In this document: positions 41,832 to 50,623 of the stretch, one piece after another
How the letters are laid out: each line of letters starts with the position of its first letter
How positions within the stretch are numbered: position 1 is the stretch's first letter
From: Streptomyces sp. NBC_00459
Lineage (GTDB): Bacteria > Actinomycetota > Actinomycetes > Streptomycetales > Streptomycetaceae
DNA length: 64,000 nucleotides
Reading direction: 5' to 3'
Assembly: GCF_036013955.1 (NCBI RefSeq)
Contig: NZ_CP107903.1
Span: 7,130,001 to 7,194,000, forward strand
Notes under the pieces: generated by a model
The model's database searches: none
What the model was told of the DNA's origin: nothing
The model's input: only the letters and a program-made list of their open reading frames with translations
Translations under genes and position numbers: made by a program

Positions 41832-42503
41832 TCAGGATGAGGGCCTGCGGGCGAACAGCCGCAGCAGGATCAGCAGCGCCCCGCACAGACACCAGCTGGC
41901 CACCACGTCCAGCGGCCAGTGGAACCCCCGGATCACCAGCCCGACGGCGACGGCGGCGTTGAGGGCGAGGCAGCCGGTCAGGACGAGCCGACGGGCGTAC
42001 GTACGTACCAGCCACGGCAGCAGGAGCAGCGTGGCGGAGCCGTAGGCCACGACGGCCGTCGCGGTGTGACCGGAGGGGTAGAACCCGGTGCCGGGGCCCA
42101 TGACCGGTGGCCCGGACCGGGCGACCAGCTCCTTCAGCGGTACGACGATCGCGGGCACGGCCGCCATCAGCAGGCCCGCGCCGACCGGTTCCCGCCACCA
42201 GCGTTCCGTACCGGCCCGACGCGCGCGCAGACCGACGTACACCAGGACGACGACGAGGACGGGAACGGCGACCACGATGCTGCCGAGGTCGGCGAGGAGC
42301 GCCCAGCCGCGGGACGGGTGGACTGCTATGTCGCTGAGGCGTTCGTCCGCGCGGGCGAGGGGGCCGTGGACGGCGACCTGCCAGGTGATCAGCGCGAAGA
42401 GGAGGACCGCGAGGGTCAGAAGGGAGAGGAGACTCCGGGAGGTCGTCCGCCCTGGAACAGGGGGGGGAGTTCCAGGGCGGACGATCGGATCGGATCGTCG
42501 CAC
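41832..42503 (-). CDS. PAP2-family phosphatase, membrane-bound
   Basis: A membrane lipid-phosphate phosphatase of about 223 residues with five or six helices. The PAP2 motifs are visible: KELVARSGPP (a variant of KxxxxxxRP), FYPSGHTATAVVAYG (motif PSGH, intact) and IRGFHWPLDVVASW (His-x3-Asp). The Arg-Pro of the first motif is altered to Gly-Pro. Substrates in Streptomyces may be phosphatidic acid or undecaprenyl pyrophosphate. GTG 42503 is chosen; ATG 42659 would add 52 low-complexity residues that overlap several RNA hairpins and are probably leader, not protein. A 16-bp inverted repeat lies within its first codons (42443-42484). Confidence 0.8.
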   Translation of the reverse strand: MRRSDPIVRPGTPPPVPGRTTSRSLLSLLTLAVLLFALITWQVAVHGPLARADERLSDIAVHPSRGWALLADLGSIVVAVPVLVVVLVYVGLRARRAGTERWWREPVGAGLLMAAVPAIVVPLKELVARSGPPVMGPGTGFYPSGHTATAVVAYGSATLLLLPWLVRTYARRLVLTGCLALNAAVAVGLVIRGFHWPLDVVASWCLCGALLILLRLFARRPSS

Positions 42504-42841
42504 GCCCCGGGGGGTTTGGGGCGGGCGACTGTCCGATCGGTGAGGAGACCCGGAACCAGAAGTTCCGGTTGTGTGCGCGAGGGCACCACCGGATCGAAGC
42601 TGGGGAGGCCCCGACCAGGTACCGCCCGCAGTTCCCTGCGGGTGGGGTGTATCTCTCATCTGGATAGAACCTACGTCAGGGGACGGGTCTCGGACAGACA
42701 GAATGACATCCCGCCATCCTCCTCGCACACCTTCTTCACACGCTCTGACGGTGCCCCCGCGGGCCCGGAAACAAGCGGAATCCGGGCCGGTCGGCAGACG
42801 GGAACGAGTGGGGTGGAGGGGCGGCGGACGCCGAGGACGCG
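42504..42841 (-). promoter_or_regulatory. Structured leader region upstream of the PAP2 gene
   Basis: A 338-base gap without a supported gene. On the transcript strand it contains perfect hairpins CCCGCAG/CTGCGGG (42625-42642), CCGGAAC/GTTCCGG (42550-42568) and GCCCC/GGGGC (42504-42522), followed inside the gene by the 16-bp repeat at 42443-42484. A strong GAGGAGG precedes an 11-codon frame (MSFCLSETRPL, stop near 42664) just upstream, a possible leader peptide. It does not match a riboswitch class I know. Confidence 0.4.
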
Positions 42842-44200
42842 TCAGACGCTGGTGAAGGCCTGCTCGATGATGTCGAGGCCCTCGTTGAGGAGATCGTCGC
42901 CGATCACCAGCGGGGGCAGGAAGCGGAGGACGTTGCCGTACGTGCCACAGGTAAGGACCACCAGACCCTCCTGATGGCATGCCTTGGCCAGAGCGGCGGT
43001 CGCCTCCGGGTGGGGCTCCTTGGTGGCGCGGTCCTTGACCAGCTCGATGGCGATCATGGCGCCCCGGCCCCGGATGTCGCCGATACTGAATCGGTCGTTG
43101 TGGGCGTACTTCTCGGCCATGGCGGTCAGCCGTGCCTTCATGACGGCCTCGATGTGCTTCGCCCTGGCGTTGAGGTCGAGCTCCTTCATCGTCTCGATCG
43201 AGCCGAGCGCACCCGCGCAGGCGACCGGGTTTCCGCCGTAGGTGCCACCCAGGCCACCCGCGTGCGCGGCGTCCATGATCTCGGCGCGCCCGGTGACGGC
43301 GGCGAGCGGCAGCCCGCCCGCGATGCCCTTGGCGGTGGTGATCAGGTCGGGCACGATGCCCTCGTCCTCGCACGCGAACCACTGCCCGGTCCGGCAGAAC
43401 CCGGACTGGATCTCGTCGGCGACGAAGACGATGCCGTTGTCGGCGGCGAACTTCCGGATCGCCGGCAGGAAGCCCTTCGCGGGCTCGATGAAGCCGCCCT
43501 CGCCGAGCACCGGTTCGATGATGATCGCGGCGACGTTGTCCGCCCCGACCTGCTTGCTGATCTGGTCGACGGCCTGCGCGGCGGCCTCGGGCCCGGCGTT
43601 CTCGGGGCCGGTGGGCCAGCGGTAGCCGTAGGCGACGGGTACGCGGTACACCTCGGGCGCGAACGGCCCGAAGCCGTGCTTGTACGGCATGTTCTTGGCG
43701 GTGAGGGCCATGGTGAGGTTGGTCCGCCCGTGGTAGCCGTGGTCGAACACGACGACGGCCTGCCGCTTGGTGTAGGCCCGTGCGATCTTCACGGCGTTCT
43801 CGACGGCCTCGGCACCACTGTTGAACAGGGCGCTCTTCTTGGCGTGGTCGCCCGGCGTCAGCTCGGCGAGCGCCTCGGCGACCTCGACGTACCCCTCGTA
43901 CGGCGTGACCATGAAACAGGTGTGCGTGAAGTCGGCGAGCTGGGCGGAGGCCCGGCGCACGACCGCCTCGGCACTGGCGCCGACCGACGTCACGGCGATG
44001 CCGGACCCGAAGTCGATCAGCCGGTTCCCGTCGACGTCCTCGATGATCCCGCCGCTCGCCCGAGCCGTGAACACGGGCAGCACCGAGCCGACACCGGCCG
44101 CGACGGCGGCGAGACGTCGGGCCTGGAGCTCCTGCGACTTCGGGCCGGGGATCGCGGTGACTACGCGGCGCTCCTGGGGGAGGGGCGGAAGGGCGGTCAT
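42842..44200 (-). CDS. gabT: 4-aminobutyrate:2-oxoglutarate aminotransferase
   Basis: Converts GABA to succinic semialdehyde with 2-oxoglutarate or pyruvate as acceptor, the step after the aminobutyraldehyde dehydrogenases. The 452-residue class III enzyme has SALFNSGAEAVENAVKIARAYT, FDHGYHGRTNLTMALTAK, VFVADEIQSGFCRTG and Schiff-base Lys291 in TTAKGIAGGLP. The N-terminal MTALPPLPQERRVVTAIPGPKS is typical of actinobacterial GabT. ATG 44200 follows AGGAG by about five bases. The succinic semialdehyde dehydrogenase partner is not adjacent; the ALDH at 50757 is a candidate. Confidence 0.93.
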   Translation of the reverse strand: MTALPPLPQERRVVTAIPGPKSQELQARRLAAVAAGVGSVLPVFTARASGGIIEDVDGNRLIDFGSGIAVTSVGASAEAVVRRASAQLADFTHTCFMVTPYEGYVEVAEALAELTPGDHAKKSALFNSGAEAVENAVKIARAYTKRQAVVVFDHGYHGRTNLTMALTAKNMPYKHGFGPFAPEVYRVPVAYGYRWPTGPENAGPEAAAQAVDQISKQVGADNVAAIIIEPVLGEGGFIEPAKGFLPAIRKFAADNGIVFVADEIQSGFCRTGQWFACEDEGIVPDLITTAKGIAGGLPLAAVTGRAEIMDAAHAGGLGGTYGGNPVACAGALGSIETMKELDLNARAKHIEAVMKARLTAMAEKYAHNDRFSIGDIRGRGAMIAIELVKDRATKEPHPEATAALAKACHQEGLVVLTCGTYGNVLRFLPPLVIGDDLLNEGLDIIEQAFTSV

Positions 44201-44519
44201 GAGGGCTCCTGGGGGCGTTGACGGACGCGGGGCTCGGCCGGTGCGGGGCTGACGCGGGAGATTCGCCGCGGCTCTCCTCGCAGGCTAGGCCTGGGGGGTG
44301 GGGGCGGGCATGCACCGTTTGGGAGTGATGGGGGTGTGTCGTTGTCCTTGGTGGACAGTGGCGATCTCTTCGTGCGCGGGAAGAAGCGCGTCGAGTCGTT
44401 CTGCCACGATGTCTGAGTCGAACCGTCCATATGTCACCTGCCCGTGGAAGGCCGACCGCTCCGGTCCCGCACGAGTACCAGGGCGCGTGCCTCGCGCGCG
44501 GTGATCAGGGACAGCAGGG
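44201..44519. other. Gene-free stretch upstream of gabT
   Basis: No supported gene in these 319 bases. It should hold the gabT promoter. TGTCC (44343-44347) and GGACA (44353-44357) form a small inverted repeat that could be a regulator site. Open frames here on both strands have no ribosome sites or family features. Confidence 0.45.
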
Positions 44520-45449
44520 TCAGCTGAGCCGAGGGGGAGCGCCCGCTGATGTGAGGCGCCGGCTGAGGAAGTCCTCCAGGATCTCGACACACCGCGCCGG
44601 CCGTTCCTCGGCCGGGTAGTGGCCGCAGTCGTCGAGGACGACCCCCGTGACGTCGTCGGCCGCCAGTCGCATCGTCTGGGCGGCACTCGCGCCGCTCCAC
44701 AGCGCGCCGCCGAGGGCGAGCACCGGCAGCGTCAGCCGGGTCCTGCCGCGCTGCTCGTTCTGCGCGATCGTCTCGTCCAGCGCCCGGTAGTACGCGAAGC
44801 TCGCCCGCAGCGCGCGGGGATCCGTGGCGATCGCGTCGACGTAGACGTCGACGGCGTACGCGGGGATCGCGTCCGGGGTGGCTGCCTTGGTGGCGAACTG
44901 GTGGCCGAAGAAGAGCCGCTCCCGTCCCCGGACCAGTTCCTCGTTGAGGTCGGTGAGCCGGTTGAAGCCGAACTGCCAGAGCTTCAGGTTGACCGCGGCC
45001 GGGCCGAAGAACGGCGGGGACGGCGTGAGGCCGGGGATCACTGCTTCGAGGATGGCGAGCCGGTCCACCCGCTCGGGGTGATCGGCGGCGAGGGCGTATC
45101 CGGTCCATGTGCCGATGTCGTGGCCGGCCACGTCGAACCGGTCGTGCCCGAGCTCGGCCATCAACGCGACCAGATCGGCGGCGAGCGTGCCGGCGTCGTA
45201 CCCGTCGTCGGGCTTGTCGGAGAGCCCGGCCCCGCGCGGGTCGACGGCGACGACGGTGTGCCGGCGGGCGAGCGCGGGCATCACCTCCCGCCAGGCGTAC
45301 CAGGTCTGGGGCCACCCGCTGATCAGCAGCAGCGCCGGGCCGTCCCCACCGGTGACCGCGTGCAGCCGCAGCCCGTTCACCTCCACGAGCCGGCTGGTGA
45401 AGACGTCGCGGAATCCGTCGGGCAGTCGCAGCGAACTCAAGTTCGTCAT
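44520..45449 (-). CDS. Alpha/beta hydrolase (epoxide hydrolase/haloalkane dehalogenase-like)
   Basis: A 309-residue cytoplasmic hydrolase. Motifs are LLISGWPQTWYAWREVMPAL (oxyanion region), AVDPRGAGLSDKP, VAGHDIGTWTGYALA with Asp as the likely nucleophile (the HDIG pattern seen in epoxide hydrolases) and VVLDDCGHYPAEERP with the catalytic His. Asp in place of Ser at the nucleophile elbow argues for epoxide hydrolase or dehalogenase chemistry rather than esterase. ATG 45449 lies seven bases after a TAGGGT -10 box, so its mRNA is probably leaderless. Divergent from, and likely repressed by, the TetR-type regulator. Confidence 0.9.
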   Translation of the reverse strand: MTNLSSLRLPDGFRDVFTSRLVEVNGLRLHAVTGGDGPALLLISGWPQTWYAWREVMPALARRHTVVAVDPRGAGLSDKPDDGYDAGTLAADLVALMAELGHDRFDVAGHDIGTWTGYALAADHPERVDRLAILEAVIPGLTPSPPFFGPAAVNLKLWQFGFNRLTDLNEELVRGRERLFFGHQFATKAATPDAIPAYAVDVYVDAIATDPRALRASFAYYRALDETIAQNEQRGRTRLTLPVLALGGALWSGASAAQTMRLAADDVTGVVLDDCGHYPAEERPARCVEILEDFLSRRLTSAGAPPRLS

Positions 45450-45456
45450 GGCGGTG

Positions 45457-45498
45457 ACCCTACCCATCTTTGAATGATCGGTACAAGATGTGTAGGCT
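45457..45498. promoter_or_regulatory. Overlapping divergent promoters and TetR operator
   Basis: Rightward: TTGAAT (45470-45475), 17-base spacer, TAGGCT (45493-45498). Leftward: TTGTAC (45486-45481), 18-base spacer, TAGGGT (45462-45457). Each -10 box ends seven or eight bases from the ATG of its gene, so both transcripts should be leaderless. CATCTT (45465-45470) and AAGATG (45485-45490) form an inverted repeat spanning both promoters, a fitting TetR-family operator. Confidence 0.7.
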
Positions 45499-45506
45499 GA
45501 CGGACC

Positions 45507-46115
45507 ATGGCAGGCCGCAAGCAGTTCGACGTGGACGAGGCGCTACGACGTGCGATGCACGTCTTCTGGCGCTGGGGATATTCGGAGGCCTCGATCGATC
45601 GCCTGACCGAGGGCACGGGCCTGGGCCGGGGCTCGCTCTACGGCACCTTCGGCGGCAAGAGCGCCCTCTTCCGGAAAAGCCTCCAACGGTACGCGCAGAC
45701 CTACCACCCGCTGTACGAGCAGGCGCTGTCCGGCCCCCACCCGAGCCCGAGCGCCGTTGTGGCCGCCTACCTGCAGGTCGCCCTGAACCGCATCGCCGAC
45801 CCGACGGTCCCGGACGGCTGTCTGCTCACGGTGTCGGCAACGCAGATCCCGGCCCTCGATGCGGAGGGCCGGGCGATGGTCCGCTCCATGATCGACGGTT
45901 TGCGGGCGATGCTGGAACAGGCGTTGCTGGCGGCGGGGGCCGGTGAGCAGGAGGCGGCAGAGCTGGCGTTGTGCACGCTGGCGACGAACAAGTCTCTGGC
46001 TGTGCTGAGCCGCGCCGGCTTCTCGGGCGAGGACCTGGCAACCGTCGCGGCGGCCGCCGCCAGGAATGCCGGGGCTCCGCCGAGTCGACCGGCCGAACCG
46101 TCGGGGCCGCGATAG
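45507..46115 (+). CDS. TetR/AcrR-family transcriptional regulator
   Basis: A 202-residue repressor. The N-terminal DNA-binding domain is canonical: FDVDEALRRAMHVFWRWGYS, then IDRLTEGTGLGRGSLYGTFGGKSALFR with the recognition helix. The C-terminal ligand domain contains VPDGCLLTVSATQ, a pattern common in the YxaF/AcuR-like group. ATG 45507 is eight bases after the -10 box, with no ribosome site, so the mRNA is probably leaderless. It most likely represses itself and the divergent hydrolase in response to a small organic ligand. The 232 bases after it show nothing recognisable. Confidence 0.93.
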   Translation: MAGRKQFDVDEALRRAMHVFWRWGYSEASIDRLTEGTGLGRGSLYGTFGGKSALFRKSLQRYAQTYHPLYEQALSGPHPSPSAVVAAYLQVALNRIADPTVPDGCLLTVSATQIPALDAEGRAMVRSMIDGLRAMLEQALLAAGAGEQEAAELALCTLATNKSLAVLSRAGFSGEDLATVAAAAARNAGAPPSRPAEPSGPR

Positions 46116-46347
46116 GCGGCAACGGCTCCGTCGCCGATGGATCCGCGGAGACCTTGGGGCGGCCGGCGGCTCGGCAGGAAGCGACTCGGCTCGGCCCTCG
46201 TGGGGGCTGAGCCGACCCGGGCGACGAGATCGCCGTACAGATACTCCGACTCCGAAGCCGGTCAAGCGGTGAACTCCCCTTGGCGGAGCGTTAGATTGGC
46301 CGTCGGCGATCGATGGTGGTCGGAACGGCTGGTCAGGGGGCAGGGCG

Positions 46348-48753
46348 ATGGACAGCGACGGGACGCAGGACGCGCGGGGTACGCATGCGAATCCTGTGTC
46401 GCGTCCGGCGGGGCCGCCGGACGTGCCCTCGGTGCCGCCTCGGCCCGGGCGGGACCCTCGGCCCGTCGAGCAGGGGGCGCCGCAGGGTGTGCCCGCTCGC
46501 GCGTCCGTCGCCGAGTGGCTCAATGAGCCCCGGCCCGCCGCCGAGCCCGGGATCTGGCGGTACGGGTACCGGCTGCCCAAGGGGGCGCAGGCGGCGGAAC
46601 GCCTCTCCCCGGTCACCGTGGTCGGGTTGTTGGTGCCGCTGGTCGTCGGGTTGTTCCTGTGGTCGCTCTGGCGGCGGGGCGCGATGCCGTACGAGTCGGT
46701 GCTGCTGAGACTGTTCACGCCGGAGGACTGGTGGTGGGGCGGGACCGTCGCGCCCAAGGGGTGGGAGGGCAGCGCGGCCGTCCTCGTCTACAACGGGGTC
46801 TTCTTTCTCGTGCTGCTCTATGGCATGGGGCGGCTCGGCAGCTGGCCCGACATCGCCCGGCACTTCGTCGGGCGTCGGCCTCAGCCCGCACGGGCCCTGC
46901 TCGCGGCACTCGGGGCTCTTCTCACGCTCAGCTTCGTGTTTCCGAACGCCTTTCCGGGGGTCGGCTGGGACGCCCTGCCGATCGTCGACGCGGTCGTGGC
47001 CCTCGTCGCGTTGATCTCCGGTGGGTTCGACGTGTTCGGGTCGACCGTCTTCAAGGTCGGCCTCTACACCGTCATCACCCTGCTCGTCGTGTGGCCGTTC
47101 GCGCGGATCGGTGGCTGGTGGGCGTACGCGAAGGAGCGGCTCGCCGCGCGCAGGGCCGCCGCCGGGCCCACCGGACCCGCGCCCGCCGACCGGCCGCGCG
47201 AACAGTGGCCCGACCTGCGGGAGGCCGGTCAGTACGAGGCCGCCGAGCTGCTCACCGCCGAGGTGACCGGCGGACGTATGAACGACGTGGACTGCGCCCG
47301 GGTCGAGCACGCGTGGGCGCTCGCGAGGCGTGACGGGTCGCTCGCGGGCTTCCGGGACACCGTGCTGCGGCAGGGCGCGGCGGCCTGGGTCCACCCCTCC
47401 GGAGCCCGGGACCTGGCCCGGCGTACCGCGCGGCACGACCTGGCCGCGGGGCAGGTGCGTATCGGGCGGTGGGTGGCGGCCGAGCGGGCACCGCTCGTCT
47501 ACCACGGCGCCGGCGCGGCTCTCGGGCCCGAGGTGCTGGGCACGTCCCTGCTCGCGGTCGGACCGTCGGGGGCGGGCAAGACACGGCATCTGATCGAACC
47601 GGTGACCGAGGCGCTGGCCCTGCGGGCGCTCACCGGGCAGTGCGCGTTCGTCACGGTGTCCGCGCCGGGGACCCCGCTCGCCGCGGATTCGGGGTTCGAC
47701 GTCGTCGTACGGATCGGTGACCGTTCCTCCGTCCACGACCTCGACCCGTACGCCGACTCCGACGACCCCGACGAGGCGGCCTCCTTCCTCGCCGAGGCGC
47801 TGGTCGGTGACCTCGACACCGTCGGCACCGAGAGCGCGGCCACCGCGCTCGCCCAGGTGCTGGGCCCCTACCGTGCCGCCCACGGACGTTTCCCGGCCCT
47901 GCCGGTGCTGCGGGAACTGCTGGAGAGCGACCCGGCCGCGCTGTCCGGCCTGCGCGACGCCCTGGCGGGGGACGAGTTCACCGTCATGCGGCGCGAGCTC
48001 GACGTACGCATCCGTCAGGCGGCGAGCCCGACGGACGTCGGCCGGATCCTCGCCGACCGGCTCGCGCTGCTGAACCGGCCGGTCTTCGACGGCTTCTTCG
48101 GCGGGGGCGGCACGGCTCGGCCCTTCTCCCTGCGCTCCCTCGCCCAGTACCCGCTGCGCGTCCGGATCGACCTGCCCGAACACGGCCACGAGGAGGCCGC
48201 CCGGCTGATCACCCGGCTCGTCCTCGCCCAGTTCTGCGCCGTCGTACGCGACGGACGGCGCCCCCACTTCGCCTGCCTCGTCCTCGACGACGCCACCGGG
48301 ACGGTCACCGCCGGTTCGGTACGCCGTGTCCAGCGGCTGCGCACCCAGAACGCGGGTGTCGTGCTTGCCCTTCGGTCGATCGGCGACGTCCCGGAGCCGC
48401 TGCACGGGCCGCTCTACGGCGCCGTCGGCTGCCGGATGGCGTTCTCCGGCGTGACGACCTGGGACGGCGGCCGGTTCGCCCAGGCCTGGGGCACGGCCTG
48501 GGTGGAGACACGGGACGTGGCCAAGCACACCGTCTTCGCGGACCAGCCGATGACCCGCGCCATCCACGCCCTGCGGAAACTGGTCACCGGCAAGGCGGTC
48601 ACGACGGACGCGGTGACCGTACGTACGGTCGAACGGGAACGTTGGTCGGCGTCCGAACTGGCGCACGAGGTGCCGCCCGGGCACGCGGTCCTGTCGCTGA
48701 CGACGGTCGAGGGCGAACACGCGCCTCCGCTGCTCGTGAACCTGCGGGGCTGA
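46348..48753 (+). CDS. VirD4/TraG-like membrane ATPase
   Basis: An 801-residue protein with a Pro-rich disordered N-terminus (1-60), about four to five membrane helices (about 88-107, 143-163, 181-200, 212-250) and a C-terminal ATPase. Walker A GPSGAGKT is at 405-412 and Walker B is ACLVLDDATGT. The layout resembles type IV coupling proteins (VirD4/TraG) that pump DNA or protein. No relaxase, pilus or other secretion genes are nearby, so it is a chromosomal orphan; Streptomyces carries such proteins in its core genome, role unknown. ATG 46348 follows AGGGGGCAGGGCG. The downstream PucR gene is 118 bases away. Confidence 0.8.
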   Translation: MDSDGTQDARGTHANPVSRPAGPPDVPSVPPRPGRDPRPVEQGAPQGVPARASVAEWLNEPRPAAEPGIWRYGYRLPKGAQAAERLSPVTVVGLLVPLVVGLFLWSLWRRGAMPYESVLLRLFTPEDWWWGGTVAPKGWEGSAAVLVYNGVFFLVLLYGMGRLGSWPDIARHFVGRRPQPARALLAALGALLTLSFVFPNAFPGVGWDALPIVDAVVALVALISGGFDVFGSTVFKVGLYTVITLLVVWPFARIGGWWAYAKERLAARRAAAGPTGPAPADRPREQWPDLREAGQYEAAELLTAEVTGGRMNDVDCARVEHAWALARRDGSLAGFRDTVLRQGAAAWVHPSGARDLARRTARHDLAAGQVRIGRWVAAERAPLVYHGAGAALGPEVLGTSLLAVGPSGAGKTRHLIEPVTEALALRALTGQCAFVTVSAPGTPLAADSGFDVVVRIGDRSSVHDLDPYADSDDPDEAASFLAEALVGDLDTVGTESAATALAQVLGPYRAAHGRFPALPVLRELLESDPAALSGLRDALAGDEFTVMRRELDVRIRQAASPTDVGRILADRLALLNRPVFDGFFGGGGTARPFSLRSLAQYPLRVRIDLPEHGHEEAARLITRLVLAQFCAVVRDGRRPHFACLVLDDATGTVTAGSVRRVQRLRTQNAGVVLALRSIGDVPEPLHGPLYGAVGCRMAFSGVTTWDGGRFAQAWGTAWVETRDVAKHTVFADQPMTRAIHALRKLVTGKAVTTDAVTVRTVERERWSASELAHEVPPGHAVLSLTTVEGEHAPPLLVNLRG

Positions 48754-48871
48754 GGAGCGAGAGGGCCTGTACGGGCGGAGCGCGCGGTACGTACGGTGAG
48801 GCAGAATCGGCACAGGTCGTTCATACGCTGCGGCCAAAAGTTCACGGAGATCACACAGACCTGAAGGCCTC

Positions 48872-50620
48872 ATGCCCCCGACGCTCGCCTCGCTCGTCCA
48901 CCATTCCGCGCTCAAGCTGACCGTGCGGGCGGGCGGCGACCGCCTGGACGTACCCGTGCGCTGGGCTCATGTCAGCGAACTGGCCGACCCCGTCCCCTAC
49001 ATGGAGGGCGGGGAGCTTCTCCTGATCACCGCCCTCCAGCTGGACGCGGAGGACGCCGAGGTCATGCGGCGCTATGTGAAGCGGCTGGTCGGGGCGGGGG
49101 TCGTCGGACTCGGCTTCGCCGTCGGGGTCAACTACGCGGACATCCCGAAGGCTGTCGTCGAGGCGGCGCAGCACGAAGGTCTCCCGCTCCTCGAAGTACC
49201 GCGCCGCACGCCCTTCCTCGCCATCAGCAAGGCGGTCTCGGCGGCCATCGCCGCCGACCAGTACCGGGCGGTGACCGCCGGATTCGCGGCGCAGCGCGAA
49301 CTGACCCGGCAGGCGCTGAGCGACGGTCCGGAGGGCCTGCTCGCCGCCCTCGCCTCGCAGGTCGACGGCTGGGCCGCGCTGTACGACGCCTCGGGCGCCG
49401 TCGTCGCCACCGCGCCCGAGTGGGCCGGGCGGCGGGCGGCGCGGCTCACGGCCGACGTGGAACGGCTGCGGGAGCGGCCCGCGCCGGCGAGCGCGGTGGT
49501 GGGCGCGGGCGGCGGGGACGACGAAGGGGAGCGGGACCGGGTCGAGCTGCACTCCCTCGGCACCGGACGCCGGCCGCGCGCCGCACTGGCCGTCGGCACG
49601 GCCGCCACGCTGGGTACGGCGGAGCGGTACGCCCTTCACTCGGCCATCGCGCTTCTCACCCTGACCACCGAGCGGTCCCGTTCCCTGCAGGCCGCCGAGC
49701 AGCGCATCGGAGCCGCCGTTCTGCGCATGCTGCTGGCCGGCGAACCCGATCACGCGCGCGCCGTCGCCGGGGGCCTGTACGGCGAGCTGCTCGACGCGCC
49801 GTACCGGATCGTCGTCGCCGAGTCGGCGTCCCCTCCGGCGGGGGCGACGGCGCCGGAGGGGAAGACGAGCAGGCCCACCGCCGGTGCTCTGGTCGCCGCC
49901 GACACGAACGGCGATCCGCTGGGCGGGCTCACCGAGTGCCTGGAGTCGGCCGCCGCGCGGGCCGGGGAGGCGGTGCTGGTGGTGCCGGAGGGGGAGCGGC
50001 TGGTCGTGCTCGCGGTGGACGGGGGTGCGGCGGTGGGGGCCTGTGAGGAGTTCGCCGCGGCGTTGGAGGGGGCGCGGGCGGAGGCTTCGGCTTCTTCCGC
50101 TGTTCCCGGGTCCGCCTCCGACTCGGGTCCTTCCGGCCCTTCCGGTTCTTCCGCTTCCTCTGGCTACTCGGGTCCCTCCGGTGATGAGGACGAGCTGGTG
50201 GTGGGGATGTCCGGCCCGGCCGGGCCCATCGCCGCCGCGGCGGCGTACAAGCAGGCCGAGCAGGCGTTGTCGGTGGCCCGGCGGCGGGGGCGCGTGCTGG
50301 TCGGGCACGAGCAGTTGGCCGAGGGGTCCGTGGTGCCGTTGCTCGCGGACGACGCGGTGCGGGCGTTCGCGGACGGGTTGCTGCGTCCGCTGTACGCGCA
50401 CGACGCGACGGGGCGGGGTGATCTGGTGGCGTCGTTGCGGGCCTGGCTGTCCCGGCACGGGCAGTGGGACGCGGCCGCGGCGGATCTTGGTGTGCACCGG
50501 CATACGCTGCGGTACCGGATGCGGCGGGTGGAGGAGATTCTGGGGCGGTCGCTGGATGATCCGGATGTGCGGATGGAGCTGTGGCTGGCGCTGAAGACGA
50601 CGGCGGCGGTGGGGGAGTGA
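48872..50620 (+). CDS. PucR-family transcriptional regulator
   Basis: A 582-residue regulator. The N-terminal PucR ligand domain starts MPPTLASLVHHSALKLTVRAG and includes RWAHVSELADPVPYMEGGELLL. A CdaR/GGDEF-like middle follows, and the C-terminal helix-turn-helix is classical: VASLRAWLSRHGQWDAAAADLGVHRHTLRYRMRRVEEILGRSL, read in two parts around residue 535. A Ser/Gly/Pro linker (about 50080-50190) interrupts the middle domain. In Corynebacterium the PucR-type GabR activates GABA catabolic genes. Its place just before an aldehyde dehydrogenase and near gabT suggests a similar role, by inference. Confidence 0.92.
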   Translation: MPPTLASLVHHSALKLTVRAGGDRLDVPVRWAHVSELADPVPYMEGGELLLITALQLDAEDAEVMRRYVKRLVGAGVVGLGFAVGVNYADIPKAVVEAAQHEGLPLLEVPRRTPFLAISKAVSAAIAADQYRAVTAGFAAQRELTRQALSDGPEGLLAALASQVDGWAALYDASGAVVATAPEWAGRRAARLTADVERLRERPAPASAVVGAGGGDDEGERDRVELHSLGTGRRPRAALAVGTAATLGTAERYALHSAIALLTLTTERSRSLQAAEQRIGAAVLRMLLAGEPDHARAVAGGLYGELLDAPYRIVVAESASPPAGATAPEGKTSRPTAGALVAADTNGDPLGGLTECLESAAARAGEAVLVVPEGERLVVLAVDGGAAVGACEEFAAALEGARAEASASSAVPGSASDSGPSGPSGSSASSGYSGPSGDEDELVVGMSGPAGPIAAAAAYKQAEQALSVARRRGRVLVGHEQLAEGSVVPLLADDAVRAFADGLLRPLYAHDATGRGDLVASLRAWLSRHGQWDAAAADLGVHRHTLRYRMRRVEEILGRSLDDPDVRMELWLALKTTAAVGE

Positions 50621-50623
50621 GGC

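Noticed and set aside
42504..44315. Long minus-strand frame extending the PAP2 protein upstream through the gabT gene
   Set aside because: It runs in a different frame through gabT on the same strand and is low-complexity; only the part from about 42503 shows PAP2 features.
44285..44686. 133-codon minus-strand frame upstream of gabT
   Set aside because: Overlaps the end of the hydrolase gene in another frame, and no ribosome site or family pattern is visible.
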